Source of the DNA: Sphingomonas sp. AOB5
GTDB lineage: Bacteria; Pseudomonadota; Alphaproteobacteria; Sphingomonadales; Sphingomonadaceae
Length of the DNA stretch: 64,000 bases
Assembly: GCF_029433115.1 (NCBI RefSeq)
Contig: NZ_JARNTV010000016.1
Coordinates: 1-64,000, forward strand
Direction: 5' to 3'
This document shows, one piece after another, positions 27,215 through 35,753 of the stretch. The notes beneath the pieces were generated by a model, which did not search any database, was not told where the DNA came from, and saw only the letters and a list, made by a program, of their open reading frames with translations. The position numbers were made by a program, and so were the translations under genes. How positions within the stretch are numbered: position 1 is the stretch's first letter; each line of letters starts with the position of its first letter.

Positions 27215-28300
27215 TCAGCCCAGCAGCGCTTCATATTGTCGCTGAAACTGCATCGCGATGCCGCCCCAATCGAACCGCTCCGCCACCATGGCAGACCCCC
27301 TGCGCCCCATGTCCCGCCGCGCTTCGTCGGAAAGGCCGATCGCTGCGCGCAACCCGGAAAGGATCGCTTCTTCAGTGGGATCGACCCACCAGCCGCAGCC
27401 ATAAGTCTCCAGCAATTCCCAGGGCGCGCCGCGGGTCGTGAGGACGGGCACTTCATAGGCGAGGGCCTCAGCAATGGCTATGCCGAAATTCTCGCTATAG
27501 GTGGGCAGCACGAACAGATCGGCGGCCTGATACAGCGCATCCTTTTCCGCGCCATAGACCGGACCGATCAGGCGGACATCGCCGCCCAGACCGAGCCGTT
27601 CGATCTGCGCCGAGAGTAGGGCGGCATGGCCATCCTCGTCGGGCCCGGCGATCACCAGCTGCCAGCCTTCGGGCTTCAGCCGCGACCATGCGTCGAGCAG
27701 CATCGGCAGGCCCTTTTTGGGGTGGATGCGGCTGACGAACAGCGCGGTGCGGCGATCACGCGGGGCGGGCGCGAGATGTTCGGCGGCAGAATGCGCGGGC
27801 AGATCGACGCCGTTGGCGATGACGCAGAAGGGACCCTTGAGACCCAGCGCGCGGGCGTTGGTCTCCTCGATATCGGCGGTGGCGTGGAGCAGGGCGGCGG
27901 AGCGGAGGTCGCCACGCTGGTACAGCGTCCAGGCGAGCTTCTTCTTCCACTTGCGATGGTTGATCGCCCAGGGTTCGAGCATGCCCCGCAGGCTGACCAC
28001 GCGCGGGATGCTGCGCGCGCGGGCGAGGCGGGCGACCTGATGGTTGCTGGGCAGCCAGATGCCGTTGTCGTGGATCACGTCCGGTCGGCCGAACCGGCCG
28101 AGCGCGGACTGCAGGTCGCCGTCGAGCGGGGTTAGGCCGTCGATTGCGGGAACGGTGGCGGAATGGGGCGCGCTGCCATCGGCGGCCCAAAGTCCGACGG
28201 TGACGCCGCGCGCGGCCAGCGCCGCGCCGAGTGCCGGCACCGAATAGGCCGGCCCGCCAAAGCTCGGGTCGAAACTCGCCCCCGCGAGGAAAAGCTTCAT
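27215..28300 (-). CDS. Family 4 glycosyltransferase
   Basis: The 361-aa protein has a GT-B fold with an N-terminal glycine loop (FDPSFGGPAYSVPALGAAL), the VSRIHPKKGLPMLLDAW segment and the donor-site E-x7-E region LPTYSENFGIAIAEALAYEVPV. It transfers a sugar from an activated donor to the growing repeat unit at the cytoplasmic face. The ATG at 28300 overlaps the stop of the upstream Wzy_C gene (ATGA). Specificity cannot be read from sequence. Confidence 0.92.
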   Translation of the reverse strand: MKLFLAGASFDPSFGGPAYSVPALGAALAARGVTVGLWAADGSAPHSATVPAIDGLTPLDGDLQSALGRFGRPDVIHDNGIWLPSNHQVARLARARSIPRVVSLRGMLEPWAINHRKWKKKLAWTLYQRGDLRSAALLHATADIEETNARALGLKGPFCVIANGVDLPAHSAAEHLAPAPRDRRTALFVSRIHPKKGLPMLLDAWSRLKPEGWQLVIAGPDEDGHAALLSAQIERLGLGGDVRLIGPVYGAEKDALYQAADLFVLPTYSENFGIAIAEALAYEVPVLTTRGAPWELLETYGCGWWVDPTEEAILSGLRAAIGLSDEARRDMGRRGSAMVAERFDWGGIAMQFQRQYEALLG

Positions 28301-29631
28301 TCCGCCGGCTGCACGATGGCTGGCGTGCGAGCGGGCATAACGGGGCGCCGCACCATGGCGCGGATGCGGAGCGCCGACTGATGGTGCATCATCCAGACGC
28401 AGGTCCACAGCAGCAGCATGTTGCCATTGCCCGCCGAAAGCAGCCAGGATTCGAACAATGCGTGCCCCATCGATCCGACCACGATGGCGAAGGGCAATGC
28501 CGCCAGCGGCCATTGTTCGGGCGGCAGCACCCGGGTGCGCGCTGCGTCCGCCATGCCGCGCCACAGGCTGAAGAACAGGGCGGCGAGCAAGGCGAACAGG
28601 CCGAACAAGCCGGTCTCGACCATCATCATGATATAGGTCGAGTGGAAGTGAAGGCCCTGGTGCTGGACGAAGCGCCATTGCTCCTGACGCAGAAGGTCCT
28701 GCGAGGTGCCGATGCCGTAGCCGAGCAGCGGCCGTTCCTGGAACAGGTTCCAGCCGATCCGCCACACTTCCTCGCGTCCGCTCAACGGACTGATGCCGGT
28801 ATCGCGCAACGTGCGTTCCAGGCCGAGCAGATCGACGAAGAACATCTTGATCGGATACCACCAGCCGATGAGCAAGATTGCGCCGAGCATCACCGCGATC
28901 AGGCTTGCCCGGGGACCCTGCCGATAGATGGCGAAAGCTAGAAACGACAAGGCGATCCAGACGATCGTCGCACGCGCGTTCGTCACCCAGATCAGATAGA
29001 GTCCGACGATCAGGAAGGCGAGATTCCAAACCTGCCAACCGGGGCGGCGTTCAAGGCAGCCGGCGAACAGGACGACGACCGGCGGCGCGATCATCGCGGC
29101 CAGGGTGTTGGGATTGTCGGTCCATGCCGCGAAGCCGCCGCCGCGGCCAAGATCGATACGGAGGACGAGCATGACTGCCGCCAGGGCGATCATGATCCGC
29201 CCGAACCGGGCGAGCATGTCGAAAAAGGCGCGACGGCTGTCGGTGGCGACCAGCAGTGCGGAAATCGCATAGCCCGTGACGACCGTTGCCGCGATGGTGG
29301 CGATCGAGAGGACGCTGAACGATCGATCGACGCTTCGCCAGGCGCCGGTCGCGACGACGATCAGCAGCACGACCATTGCCAGCACGGTGGTGATCGGCAT
29401 CGGCGGAACACGCCGCGTGGTCAGCATGCCGAGCGAAATCAGCGACAGCGCCGCCAGCGGCAGCCACTTCGCGCTGAACAGGAATTGAGACAGCGCCGAA
29501 TTGAAGGTGTTCGAAAGATAAAAGGCGGTGACCGTGATCAGCAGCGCCCAGAACAGCGTCCGCGGGATCGGCTTCGCGTTCGGAACCGGTCCGGCATTGA
29601 ACCCCATCAGCTCGGCGAGCGGCGAACTCAT
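28297..29631 (-). CDS. Second Wzy_C-type polymerase or ligase-like membrane protein
   Basis: The 444-aa protein has about 10-12 membrane helices and a large loop with ISPLSGREEVWRIGWNLF, LLGYGIG and FHSTYIMMMVETGLFG. These features fit the Wzy_C/O-antigen ligase superfamily. Lying among glycosyltransferases and coupled on both sides by 4-base overlaps, it is a good candidate for the Wzy polymerase of this locus. The protein at 17838-19325 would then serve a different linkage or ligation step. The division of labour is inference. Confidence 0.85.
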   Translation of the reverse strand: MSSPLAELMGFNAGPVPNAKPIPRTLFWALLITVTAFYLSNTFNSALSQFLFSAKWLPLAALSLISLGMLTTRRVPPMPITTVLAMVVLLIVVATGAWRSVDRSFSVLSIATIAATVVTGYAISALLVATDSRRAFFDMLARFGRIMIALAAVMLVLRIDLGRGGGFAAWTDNPNTLAAMIAPPVVVLFAGCLERRPGWQVWNLAFLIVGLYLIWVTNARATIVWIALSFLAFAIYRQGPRASLIAVMLGAILLIGWWYPIKMFFVDLLGLERTLRDTGISPLSGREEVWRIGWNLFQERPLLGYGIGTSQDLLRQEQWRFVQHQGLHFHSTYIMMMVETGLFGLFALLAALFFSLWRGMADAARTRVLPPEQWPLAALPFAIVVGSMGHALFESWLLSAGNGNMLLLWTCVWMMHHQSALRIRAMVRRPVMPARTPAIVQPAE

Positions 29632-30797
29632 GACCGGCCTGCAGCTGCCTGCGCGCCGGCAATCAGATTGGCCGTAGCGAACGCCTCGCCCTGCGCGATC
29701 GCGACATCATGCGCGGCTGCGCCCATCGAGCGGGCCAGTGCGGGATCGGCGAGCAGCGTCTCCATCGCGCGGGTATAGCCCGGAACATCGCCCATCGGCA
29801 CCAGAAATCCGTTCTCGCCATCGCGGACCAGTTCAGTGGCAGCGCCGACGCGATCGGAAGAGATGACCGGCGTGCCCGCGGCCATGGTCTCGTTGACCAC
29901 CGCGCCCCAGGTTTCGCTCTCGGACGGGAGGATCATCGCGGTGGAGATCGACATCAGGCCGAAGATCGCCTGCATGTCCTTCATCCAGCCGGTGAACAGG
30001 ATACGCGGATCGCCGTTCGCTTCGGCCTTCATCGCCTCCATCAACGGGCCGTCGCCGATCACCAGCAAGGTCGCGTTTTCGGCATGCTTCGCGGCGAGGA
30101 AGGCGCGGACCATGTCGAGCGGGCGCTTGGCGTCGATCAGGCGGCCGACGAACAGGAAGACCGGCGAGTCAGAGGCAATCCCCAGCTTCTCGCGCAGTGC
30201 CGGTTCGCCGCCGCTCGTGCGCAGCCGTTCGGCTTCGGCGACGATCGGGGCGGTGTCCGGCGTGTTGGGGAAATAGTGCATCGGCGCGTCGGTCGGCCCG
30301 AGCTTGCGCAGATAGTCGGCGGCTTCGCGACCGACCGGCAGCCCGAACGCCATGCCGCGCACCACCCAGCCGGCGATCAGCCGCTTGAGGTTCCAGCGCC
30401 AGCCCGAAGGCGACACCGAACTGCGCATGCTGGTCTCGCAGGTGAGCGCATAGGGGACTTTGTTCCGGATGCACCAGCGGGCGGCGAGCCACATCGTCGG
30501 ATGGGCATAGCCGGAGAGGATGACCACATCGGGTTTCCATGCCGACAGCGCCTTTGCGACGCCCGGATTCCATTTGATCTGGAACGGGTTGCCCGCGCTG
30601 GGGCGGCGATACTGCTTGCCTTCCAGAAACTCGGTGTCGATGCCGCTATAGTCGAGCGTCCATTCGCGGCCGGGTTCGGATTCGGCGCAAAAGCCCAGGC
30701 GGAATTCGCCCGGCCAGCGTTCGGCGATCAGCTTCTGCACGCCGAGGCGATAGGGCGTGGGGATATCGTCGAGATAATAGAGGCGCGGTCCGCTCAT
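29628..30797 (-). CDS. Family 4 glycosyltransferase
   Basis: The 389-aa GT-B protein shows YYLDDIPTPYRLGVQKLIAE at the N-terminus, FVGRLIDAKRPLDMVRAF in the linker region and the donor motif LPSESETWGAVVNETMAAGTPV (E-x7-E). It acts in repeat-unit assembly. It overlaps both neighbours by four bases, so it is in the middle of a coupled operon with the upstream GT4 and downstream Wzy_C genes. Donor and linkage are unknown. Confidence 0.92.
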   Translation of the reverse strand: MSGPRLYYLDDIPTPYRLGVQKLIAERWPGEFRLGFCAESEPGREWTLDYSGIDTEFLEGKQYRRPSAGNPFQIKWNPGVAKALSAWKPDVVILSGYAHPTMWLAARWCIRNKVPYALTCETSMRSSVSPSGWRWNLKRLIAGWVVRGMAFGLPVGREAADYLRKLGPTDAPMHYFPNTPDTAPIVAEAERLRTSGGEPALREKLGIASDSPVFLFVGRLIDAKRPLDMVRAFLAAKHAENATLLVIGDGPLMEAMKAEANGDPRILFTGWMKDMQAIFGLMSISTAMILPSESETWGAVVNETMAAGTPVISSDRVGAATELVRDGENGFLVPMGDVPGYTRAMETLLADPALARSMGAAAHDVAIAQGEAFATANLIAGAQAAAGRS

Positions 30798-31927
30798 GCC
30801 TTCCTCGCGGAAAGATGGCGCTCGATCGTGTCGAGCGTGGCGCGGGCGGCATGCGGCCAGGTGAAGCGGGCCTCCACCCGGCGGCGCGAGAATTCGCCCA
30901 TCCCCTCGGCCGTACCCTCGGGCAGCGCGAGGAAGGCCTTCACCGCGTTGCGGATCTGCTCGGACGAGCCGGGCTGGATGACGAAGCCATTATCCTTGTC
31001 GACCATCGTCGTCACCGCGCCGATATCGGTGGCGATTACCGGCAGGCCGCAGGTCATCGCCTCGAGGATCACGGTGGGCATGCCTTCGTAGAGGCTGGCG
31101 AAGACGAAACAGTCGCTCTGGTGATAGCGGGCGAACAGGGTCGCGTCGTCGAGCCTGCCGGCGAATTCGATGTTCGGACCGGCGAACTTCCCGCGCAGCT
31201 CGGCTTCGAGCGGACCGCCGCCGACCACCGTCAGATGCGCGCCGTCGAGGCCCTGAAAGGCTTCGCACAGGAACGAGACGCCCTTGTTGAACTCGAGCCG
31301 GCCGACGAACACGAAGCAAGCCGGGCCGCCGGGTTCGCGGGGCGGGGGCACGGGGAAGCTGTCGATGAAATCGATATCGACGGCGTTGCCCAGGATATCG
31401 ATCTTGTCGTCGCCCACGCGCAGGAAGCGGCGGACTTCGTCGGTCAGACCGCCGCCGAGCGAGATGACGCGATCCGCCAGCCGCGCCTGTTCGCGCCCGG
31501 CCCAGCGCATCGGCCAGCCCTTGAGCGTCTGTTCGAGGCCGACCGTCTTGAACATCTCCAGCCCGTGCGGATTGTAGAGCGTCAGCGCGCGCTGGGTGGG
31601 ATGGGTGTCGGCCAGATAGGACCAGCCGTTGAAGCCCTGGCAATAGACTGCGTCGAACTTGCCTTCGCGCAGGAACGGCGCGGCCTGTTTCGTGAACAGA
31701 TAGTTCTGGCGCAGCCACAGCTTCGCGGGCGGCCAAGCGAACTGGGCAAGCTTATAGGCATTGCCCATCGCGTCCCATTGGGCGGTCTGGTCGGCGGTGA
31801 TCTCGGGGATGATCGCGGTCACGTCCGCGCCCTGCTCGGCCATGTGCTGGGCGAGGAAATGGGTGTGGCGTTCCATGCCGCCCACCCAGAACGGATAGAT
31901 GCCGTGATTGATGATCGCGATGCGCAC
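30794..31927 (-). CDS. Family 4 glycosyltransferase (GTG start)
   Basis: The 377-aa GT-B protein begins RIAIINHGIYPFWVGGMERH, a typical GT4 glycine loop, and has FVGRLEFNKGVSFLCEAF and FASLYEGMPTVILEAMTCGLPV with the E-x7-E donor motif. The first codon is GTG at 31927; no ATG is present before the glycine loop. It starts seven bases after the upstream epimerase gene and overlaps the next GT gene by four bases. The sugar transferred is unknown. Confidence 0.92.
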   Translation of the reverse strand: MRIAIINHGIYPFWVGGMERHTHFLAQHMAEQGADVTAIIPEITADQTAQWDAMGNAYKLAQFAWPPAKLWLRQNYLFTKQAAPFLREGKFDAVYCQGFNGWSYLADTHPTQRALTLYNPHGLEMFKTVGLEQTLKGWPMRWAGREQARLADRVISLGGGLTDEVRRFLRVGDDKIDILGNAVDIDFIDSFPVPPPREPGGPACFVFVGRLEFNKGVSFLCEAFQGLDGAHLTVVGGGPLEAELRGKFAGPNIEFAGRLDDATLFARYHQSDCFVFASLYEGMPTVILEAMTCGLPVIATDIGAVTTMVDKDNGFVIQPGSSEQIRNAVKAFLALPEGTAEGMGEFSRRRVEARFTWPHAARATLDTIERHLSARKA

Positions 31928-31934
31928 GCCAGTC

Positions 31935-32861
31935 TTATCCGTGCGCCGGTTCGACCGCGACGAGTTCGGCTAGGGTCCGGTCCAGCCCGATCTCGGGCTT
32001 CCAGCCGGTCGCGCCGGAGAGCTTGCCGATGCCGGCGAGCAGGCTGGGGCGCTCGACCTTGCGGACGCGGGACTGATCCTGGACGATCTCGATCTTCTCG
32101 CCCAGCGCGTCGCTGAACATCTCGACCACCTCGACGACGCTGTACTGCTTGTTCGCGCCGATGTTGAACACGTCCGAACCCGAAGCGACATGATCGCTGG
32201 CGGCGAGGATCGCGCGGGCCATGTCGCGCGCGTCGATATAGTCGCGGCGCGGATCGAGATTGCCCAGCGCGATGGTGCGCTTGCCTGCGATCAGCTGGAC
32301 CATGATGTCGGGCAGCAGATGCGGGTTGGTCTCGCGATGGCCGACGGCGTTGAACAGGCGGCCGACCGCGACGGCTTTGCCGCTGCCCTTGCCCCAGCCG
32401 CGCACGATCGCTTCGCCGGCGGCCTTGGTAGCGCCGTAAATGTCCATCGGATCGATCGGATCGGTTTCCAGATGCTCGCCTTCCTTGGGCGGATAGACCG
32501 CGGCGGTGGAGGCGAAGAACAGCCGCTCGACCGGTGTGCTTTCCAGCGCGTCGAGCAGGTTCTGCGTGCCCTGGATGTTGATCATCACCGACTCGGTCGG
32601 GTGTTCGTTGCAATAGGGGATGAAGTGGATCGCAGCGAGGTGGAACACACGCTGCGGCGCGATCCTCGCCACCGTTTCGGTCATCCATGCCTGATCGCGC
32701 AGGTCGCCTTCATGGATTCGATCGGCGGGGAGGCTCAGATGCTCGCGGCGGCCGTTGAAGAAATTGTCGATGACATGAACCTCGTCGCCACGCGCGACGA
32801 GCTCGTCCACGACATGCGACCCGATGAAGCCGGCGCCGCCGGTAACCAATACGCGCTGCAT
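31935..32861 (-). CDS. NAD-dependent sugar epimerase/dehydratase (extended SDR)
   Basis: The 308-aa protein has GGAGFIGSH at 8-16, the acidic DNFFNG that selects NAD, a serine/threonine site STAAVYP (118-124) and the catalytic pair Y142/K146 (YGATK). It resembles UDP-glucose 4-epimerases and related UDP-hexose or uronate epimerases. It could make UDP-galactose or UDP-GalA for this polysaccharide. The exact nucleotide sugar cannot be fixed from the motifs. It heads the minus-strand block below 32861 and is divergent from the plus-strand GT gene. Confidence 0.87.
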   Translation of the reverse strand: MQRVLVTGGAGFIGSHVVDELVARGDEVHVIDNFFNGRREHLSLPADRIHEGDLRDQAWMTETVARIAPQRVFHLAAIHFIPYCNEHPTESVMINIQGTQNLLDALESTPVERLFFASTAAVYPPKEGEHLETDPIDPMDIYGATKAAGEAIVRGWGKGSGKAVAVGRLFNAVGHRETNPHLLPDIMVQLIAGKRTIALGNLDPRRDYIDARDMARAILAASDHVASGSDVFNIGANKQYSVVEVVEMFSDALGEKIEIVQDQSRVRKVERPSLLAGIGKLSGATGWKPEIGLDRTLAELVAVEPAHG

Positions 32862-32976
32862 GTAATCCCCTGATAATGCTGCGGCGCGAGCGGCCGGGCG
32901 GGACGGCTATAGTCAGGATCGCGGCAACGAGAAAGGGCTAGGCGCGGATAGTGCGAGACCGCTATCCGCTGCCACG

Positions 32977-34095
32977 ATGATCACCGTCGGCACCACCCAG
33001 CGCAGCTATCCGGCCGTCCGCAACTTCCTGGGCGGGGAGAGCGAAGAAGTGCATTACCGGCGCGTCGGCAATGCCTTCCGCTATCCCGAGCATCTGCTGT
33101 TCAAGGCGTTCGGCTATACCGAGCCGCTGATCGGCAATCTCCATTGGGGCGGGCGCGGATGCGATGTGCTCCATTTCTTCAACCGGGTCAGTTTCGACAA
33201 CCGGCCCTGGGTGACGACGTTCGAGACGGTGCTGCCGCGATGGGACCAGTTGCGGCCGCGGCTGATCCCGCTGGGGCTGGGGTTGCTGGCGCGCGATTCG
33301 TGCAAGCGGCTGATCGCGCTTTCCGAATGCACCCGCGATTTCCAGCTGGCATTCTTGGACGCGCATCCGAAGCATCGCGAGCGGATCGCGCCGAAGATCA
33401 CCGTGCTCCATCCGCCCCAGGCGCTGCTGACCGACACGCCGCGAAGCGCGCCGGCGGCGGATGAGGCGATCCATTTCGCGTTCGTCGGCGTCGATTTCTT
33501 CCGCAAGGGCGGCCGCGAGGTGCTGCGCGCGTTCGACCGGTTGCTGGAGGGCGGCGCGCCGATCCGGCTGACCATCGTCTCGGCGATGCATCATGGCGAT
33601 TATGCGAGCCGGACGACGGGCGAAGATCTGGCCGAGGCGCAGCAGCTGATCGCGAAATGGCCGGGGCGAATCGAGCAGTTCGGGCGGCTGGCCAATGACG
33701 GGGTGCTCGAGCTGTTCCGCACCGCGCATGTCGCACTACTGCCGACCTGGGCGGATACCTATGGCTATTCGGTGCTGGAGGCACAGGCGGCGGGATGCCC
33801 GGTGCTGTCGACCGATGTGCGGGCGTTGCCGGAGATCAACGATGATCGCGCAGGCTGGGTGATCCCGGTGCCAAAGGATGGGCGGGGCAATGCCGAGATC
33901 GGCACCGTTGCCGAGCGGGAGGATTTTTCGCGGCTGCTGGAGGTGGGAATCGCGCGGGCGGTGGAAGCGATCCTTGCCGATCCGGGGTCGATTGCGATGC
34001 GAAGTGCGGCTTCGTTGGCGCGGATTCGCGAGCATCACGATCCCGCGGCACATGCGGCGCGGCTGCGCGATATCTATCTGGAAGCGCTGGGCTAG
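32977..34095 (+). CDS. Family 4-like glycosyltransferase on the opposite strand to its neighbours
   Basis: The 372-aa protein has GT-B C-terminal features: FAFVGVDFFRKGGREVLRAF, LLPTWADTYGYSVLEAQAAGCPV (E-x7-E-like) and a STDVRALPEI segment. Its N-terminal half is less typical. It is the only plus-strand gene between 23577 and 45806 and splits the long minus-strand run in two. Its TAG stop shares a CTAG with the stop of the convergent deacetylase-like gene. Specificity is unknown. Confidence 0.87.
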   Translation: MITVGTTQRSYPAVRNFLGGESEEVHYRRVGNAFRYPEHLLFKAFGYTEPLIGNLHWGGRGCDVLHFFNRVSFDNRPWVTTFETVLPRWDQLRPRLIPLGLGLLARDSCKRLIALSECTRDFQLAFLDAHPKHRERIAPKITVLHPPQALLTDTPRSAPAADEAIHFAFVGVDFFRKGGREVLRAFDRLLEGGAPIRLTIVSAMHHGDYASRTTGEDLAEAQQLIAKWPGRIEQFGRLANDGVLELFRTAHVALLPTWADTYGYSVLEAQAAGCPVLSTDVRALPEINDDRAGWVIPVPKDGRGNAEIGTVAEREDFSRLLEVGIARAVEAILADPGSIAMRSAASLARIREHHDPAAHAARLRDIYLEALG

Positions 34096-34823
34096 CCTTT
34101 CGCGGCGAGATGGTCCGCGAAGGGCGCGCAATTGTCGGCGAGATTGCGCTGCAGATGCGGTTCGCGCGCGGCGACGAAATCGAGCAGCGCCTCGATCGGG
34201 GTCAGTTCGCTGTCGCGCATCCACCAGATCGGATGGGTCAGGAACTGGAACGGCGCGGCATTGGCAAAGGCCTCGCGCTCGAACGGACCGCCATGGTGGA
34301 ACCCGCCGCGACTGTCCGAGCAATATTCGATCGCGTCGAAGAAGCGCGGTTCATAGGCGTGGGGGAAGCCGGCGAAGCTGCCCTCCAGACCCTGCAGCGC
34401 CTTGACCGGACGGTGGAAGCTGACGGCTTCCAGCTCGGCGCCGGCGAGGGTGGCGAGCAGGTCGCATTCCTCGGCGGCGCGCGCCTGAAGGTCCTCGCCG
34501 GGTTCGTAGAGCGCCGCATCGAAATGCAGGCCGATCCGCTGGCCGTTGGCGGTCATCGCGGCGAGCGCGCGGCGACCGGGGGCGCTGGCGAGGTTATATT
34601 GCTCGGCCGAGGTCAGGAAGAAGAAGGTCGCGGCGACGCCGAGGCCTGCATTGACCTCCGCCTGACGCACGGCGTGATCGAGCGAGATGTCGATATCGTG
34701 CCGCAGGATCAGCCGGCCGGTGTCCGGCACGAAATCGCGAAAGCCGACGGGCTGGTATCCGCGGTCGAGAAAGGCGCGGATGATCGCGCGGTAACCTTCG
34801 ATGGTGAAGCTGTAGCCGCTCAC
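34092..34823 (-). CDS. Polysaccharide deacetylase-like (WbmS/NodB-fold) protein, GTG start
   Basis: The 243-aa protein has LRHDIDISLDHAVRQAEVNA, matching motif 1 of the NodB fold with an Asp/His metal-binding set, and IGLHFDAALY as motif 2. Conserved histidines follow in SFHRPVKAL. WbmS-like proteins of this type occur in O-antigen loci. They may deacetylate or otherwise process a nucleotide- or lipid-linked amino sugar, but I know of no firm activity. The GTG start at 34823 overlaps the stop of the LpxD-like gene (GTGA), which decides the start. Confidence 0.75.
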   Translation of the reverse strand: MSGYSFTIEGYRAIIRAFLDRGYQPVGFRDFVPDTGRLILRHDIDISLDHAVRQAEVNAGLGVAATFFFLTSAEQYNLASAPGRRALAAMTANGQRIGLHFDAALYEPGEDLQARAAEECDLLATLAGAELEAVSFHRPVKALQGLEGSFAGFPHAYEPRFFDAIEYCSDSRGGFHHGGPFEREAFANAAPFQFLTHPIWWMRDSELTPIEALLDFVAAREPHLQRNLADNCAPFADHLAAKG

Positions 34824-35719
34824 CGCCGGTCGCCGAGTTTCTTGGCCGGATTGCCCGCGAGGATGGCGTTCGGCTCGCTCGACTTGATGACGGTCGCGCC
34901 GATGCCGATCAGGCAATCGTCGCCGATCTCCAGTCCGTTCTTGATGCACGCATTCGGACCGACCCAGACGCGCTTGCCCAGGATGACGCTGCCGCTGATC
35001 TCGGCCCCGGCGATGATCAGGCTGCCCGCGCCGATATGCGCGTTGTGGGCGATGTGGATCAGATTATCGATCTGACAGCCATCCTCGACCACGGTCGGGT
35101 CCATCGTACCGGCGACCAGCGCGTTGAAATTGCCGATCTCGACCCGGTCGCCGATCACCACGCCGCCGATGCTGGGAAGGCGGACGGTTTCGGAATCGCC
35201 GAATTCCTCGACGCCGAAGCCTTCCTCGCCGATGACGTTGGTCGATCCGATCACGCAGTCGCTGCCGACTTCGATGCGCGCGCCGAAGACATTGTGGTGG
35301 CCGATGCGGGTGTTCGCGCCGATCCGGCAATCCTCGCCGATGACGGTATAGGCGCCGATCGAGACGCTCGGGTCGATCTGCGCGCTGGGATGGACGATCG
35401 CGGTGGGATGGATGCCGGGTGCGGCGCGGCCCTGTGCGCCGAATTGCTGCGCGGCCAGCGCAAAGACGAGGCGCGGCCGCTCGACCGCGATGCGGGGCCC
35501 CGCAAAACCGTCGCGATGCGCGGGATCGACGATCAGCAGCATGTCGCCGGGGAAGGTGGCGCCTGCCGCAGGTGCCTGCTTTGCGAAGGCCAGGCTGTTG
35601 GGCTTGGGATTGCGCAGGGTGGACAGGCCGGTGACGGCGAAATCGCCGTCGCAATCGAGCAGTTCCGCTTCGAAGCGGGACTTGATGAAGTCGCAAATCG
35701 CGCGCGCAGTCGTGTCCAT
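34820..35719 (-). CDS. LpxD-like hexapeptide N-acyltransferase
   Basis: The 299-aa protein has an N-terminal LpxD-like domain (SLAFAK ... LLIVDPAHRDGFA) and a long left-handed beta-helix with IHPTAIVHPSAQIDPSV, NVIGEEGFG and the histidine-containing IAHNAHIGAGSLIIAG. LpxD acylates UDP-GlcN with a hydroxy fatty acid for lipid A. Here the location inside the polysaccharide operon, coupled to a deacetylase-like gene, suggests a paralogue that acylates an amino sugar of the glycan. It is about 40 residues shorter than standard LpxD. The substrate is inferred only. Confidence 0.82.
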   Translation of the reverse strand: MDTTARAICDFIKSRFEAELLDCDGDFAVTGLSTLRNPKPNSLAFAKQAPAAGATFPGDMLLIVDPAHRDGFAGPRIAVERPRLVFALAAQQFGAQGRAAPGIHPTAIVHPSAQIDPSVSIGAYTVIGEDCRIGANTRIGHHNVFGARIEVGSDCVIGSTNVIGEEGFGVEEFGDSETVRLPSIGGVVIGDRVEIGNFNALVAGTMDPTVVEDGCQIDNLIHIAHNAHIGAGSLIIAGAEISGSVILGKRVWVGPNACIKNGLEIGDDCLIGIGATVIKSSEPNAILAGNPAKKLGDRR

Positions 35720-35753
35720 CGCCGTCCTCTCCGGTGCCGATCCCGCGGCCTTA

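Noticed and set aside
34820..35719. lpxD of lipid A synthesis
   Set aside because: No fabZ, lpxA or bamA neighbours are present, the protein is short for LpxD, and it is coupled to polysaccharide genes, so it is called a paralogue.
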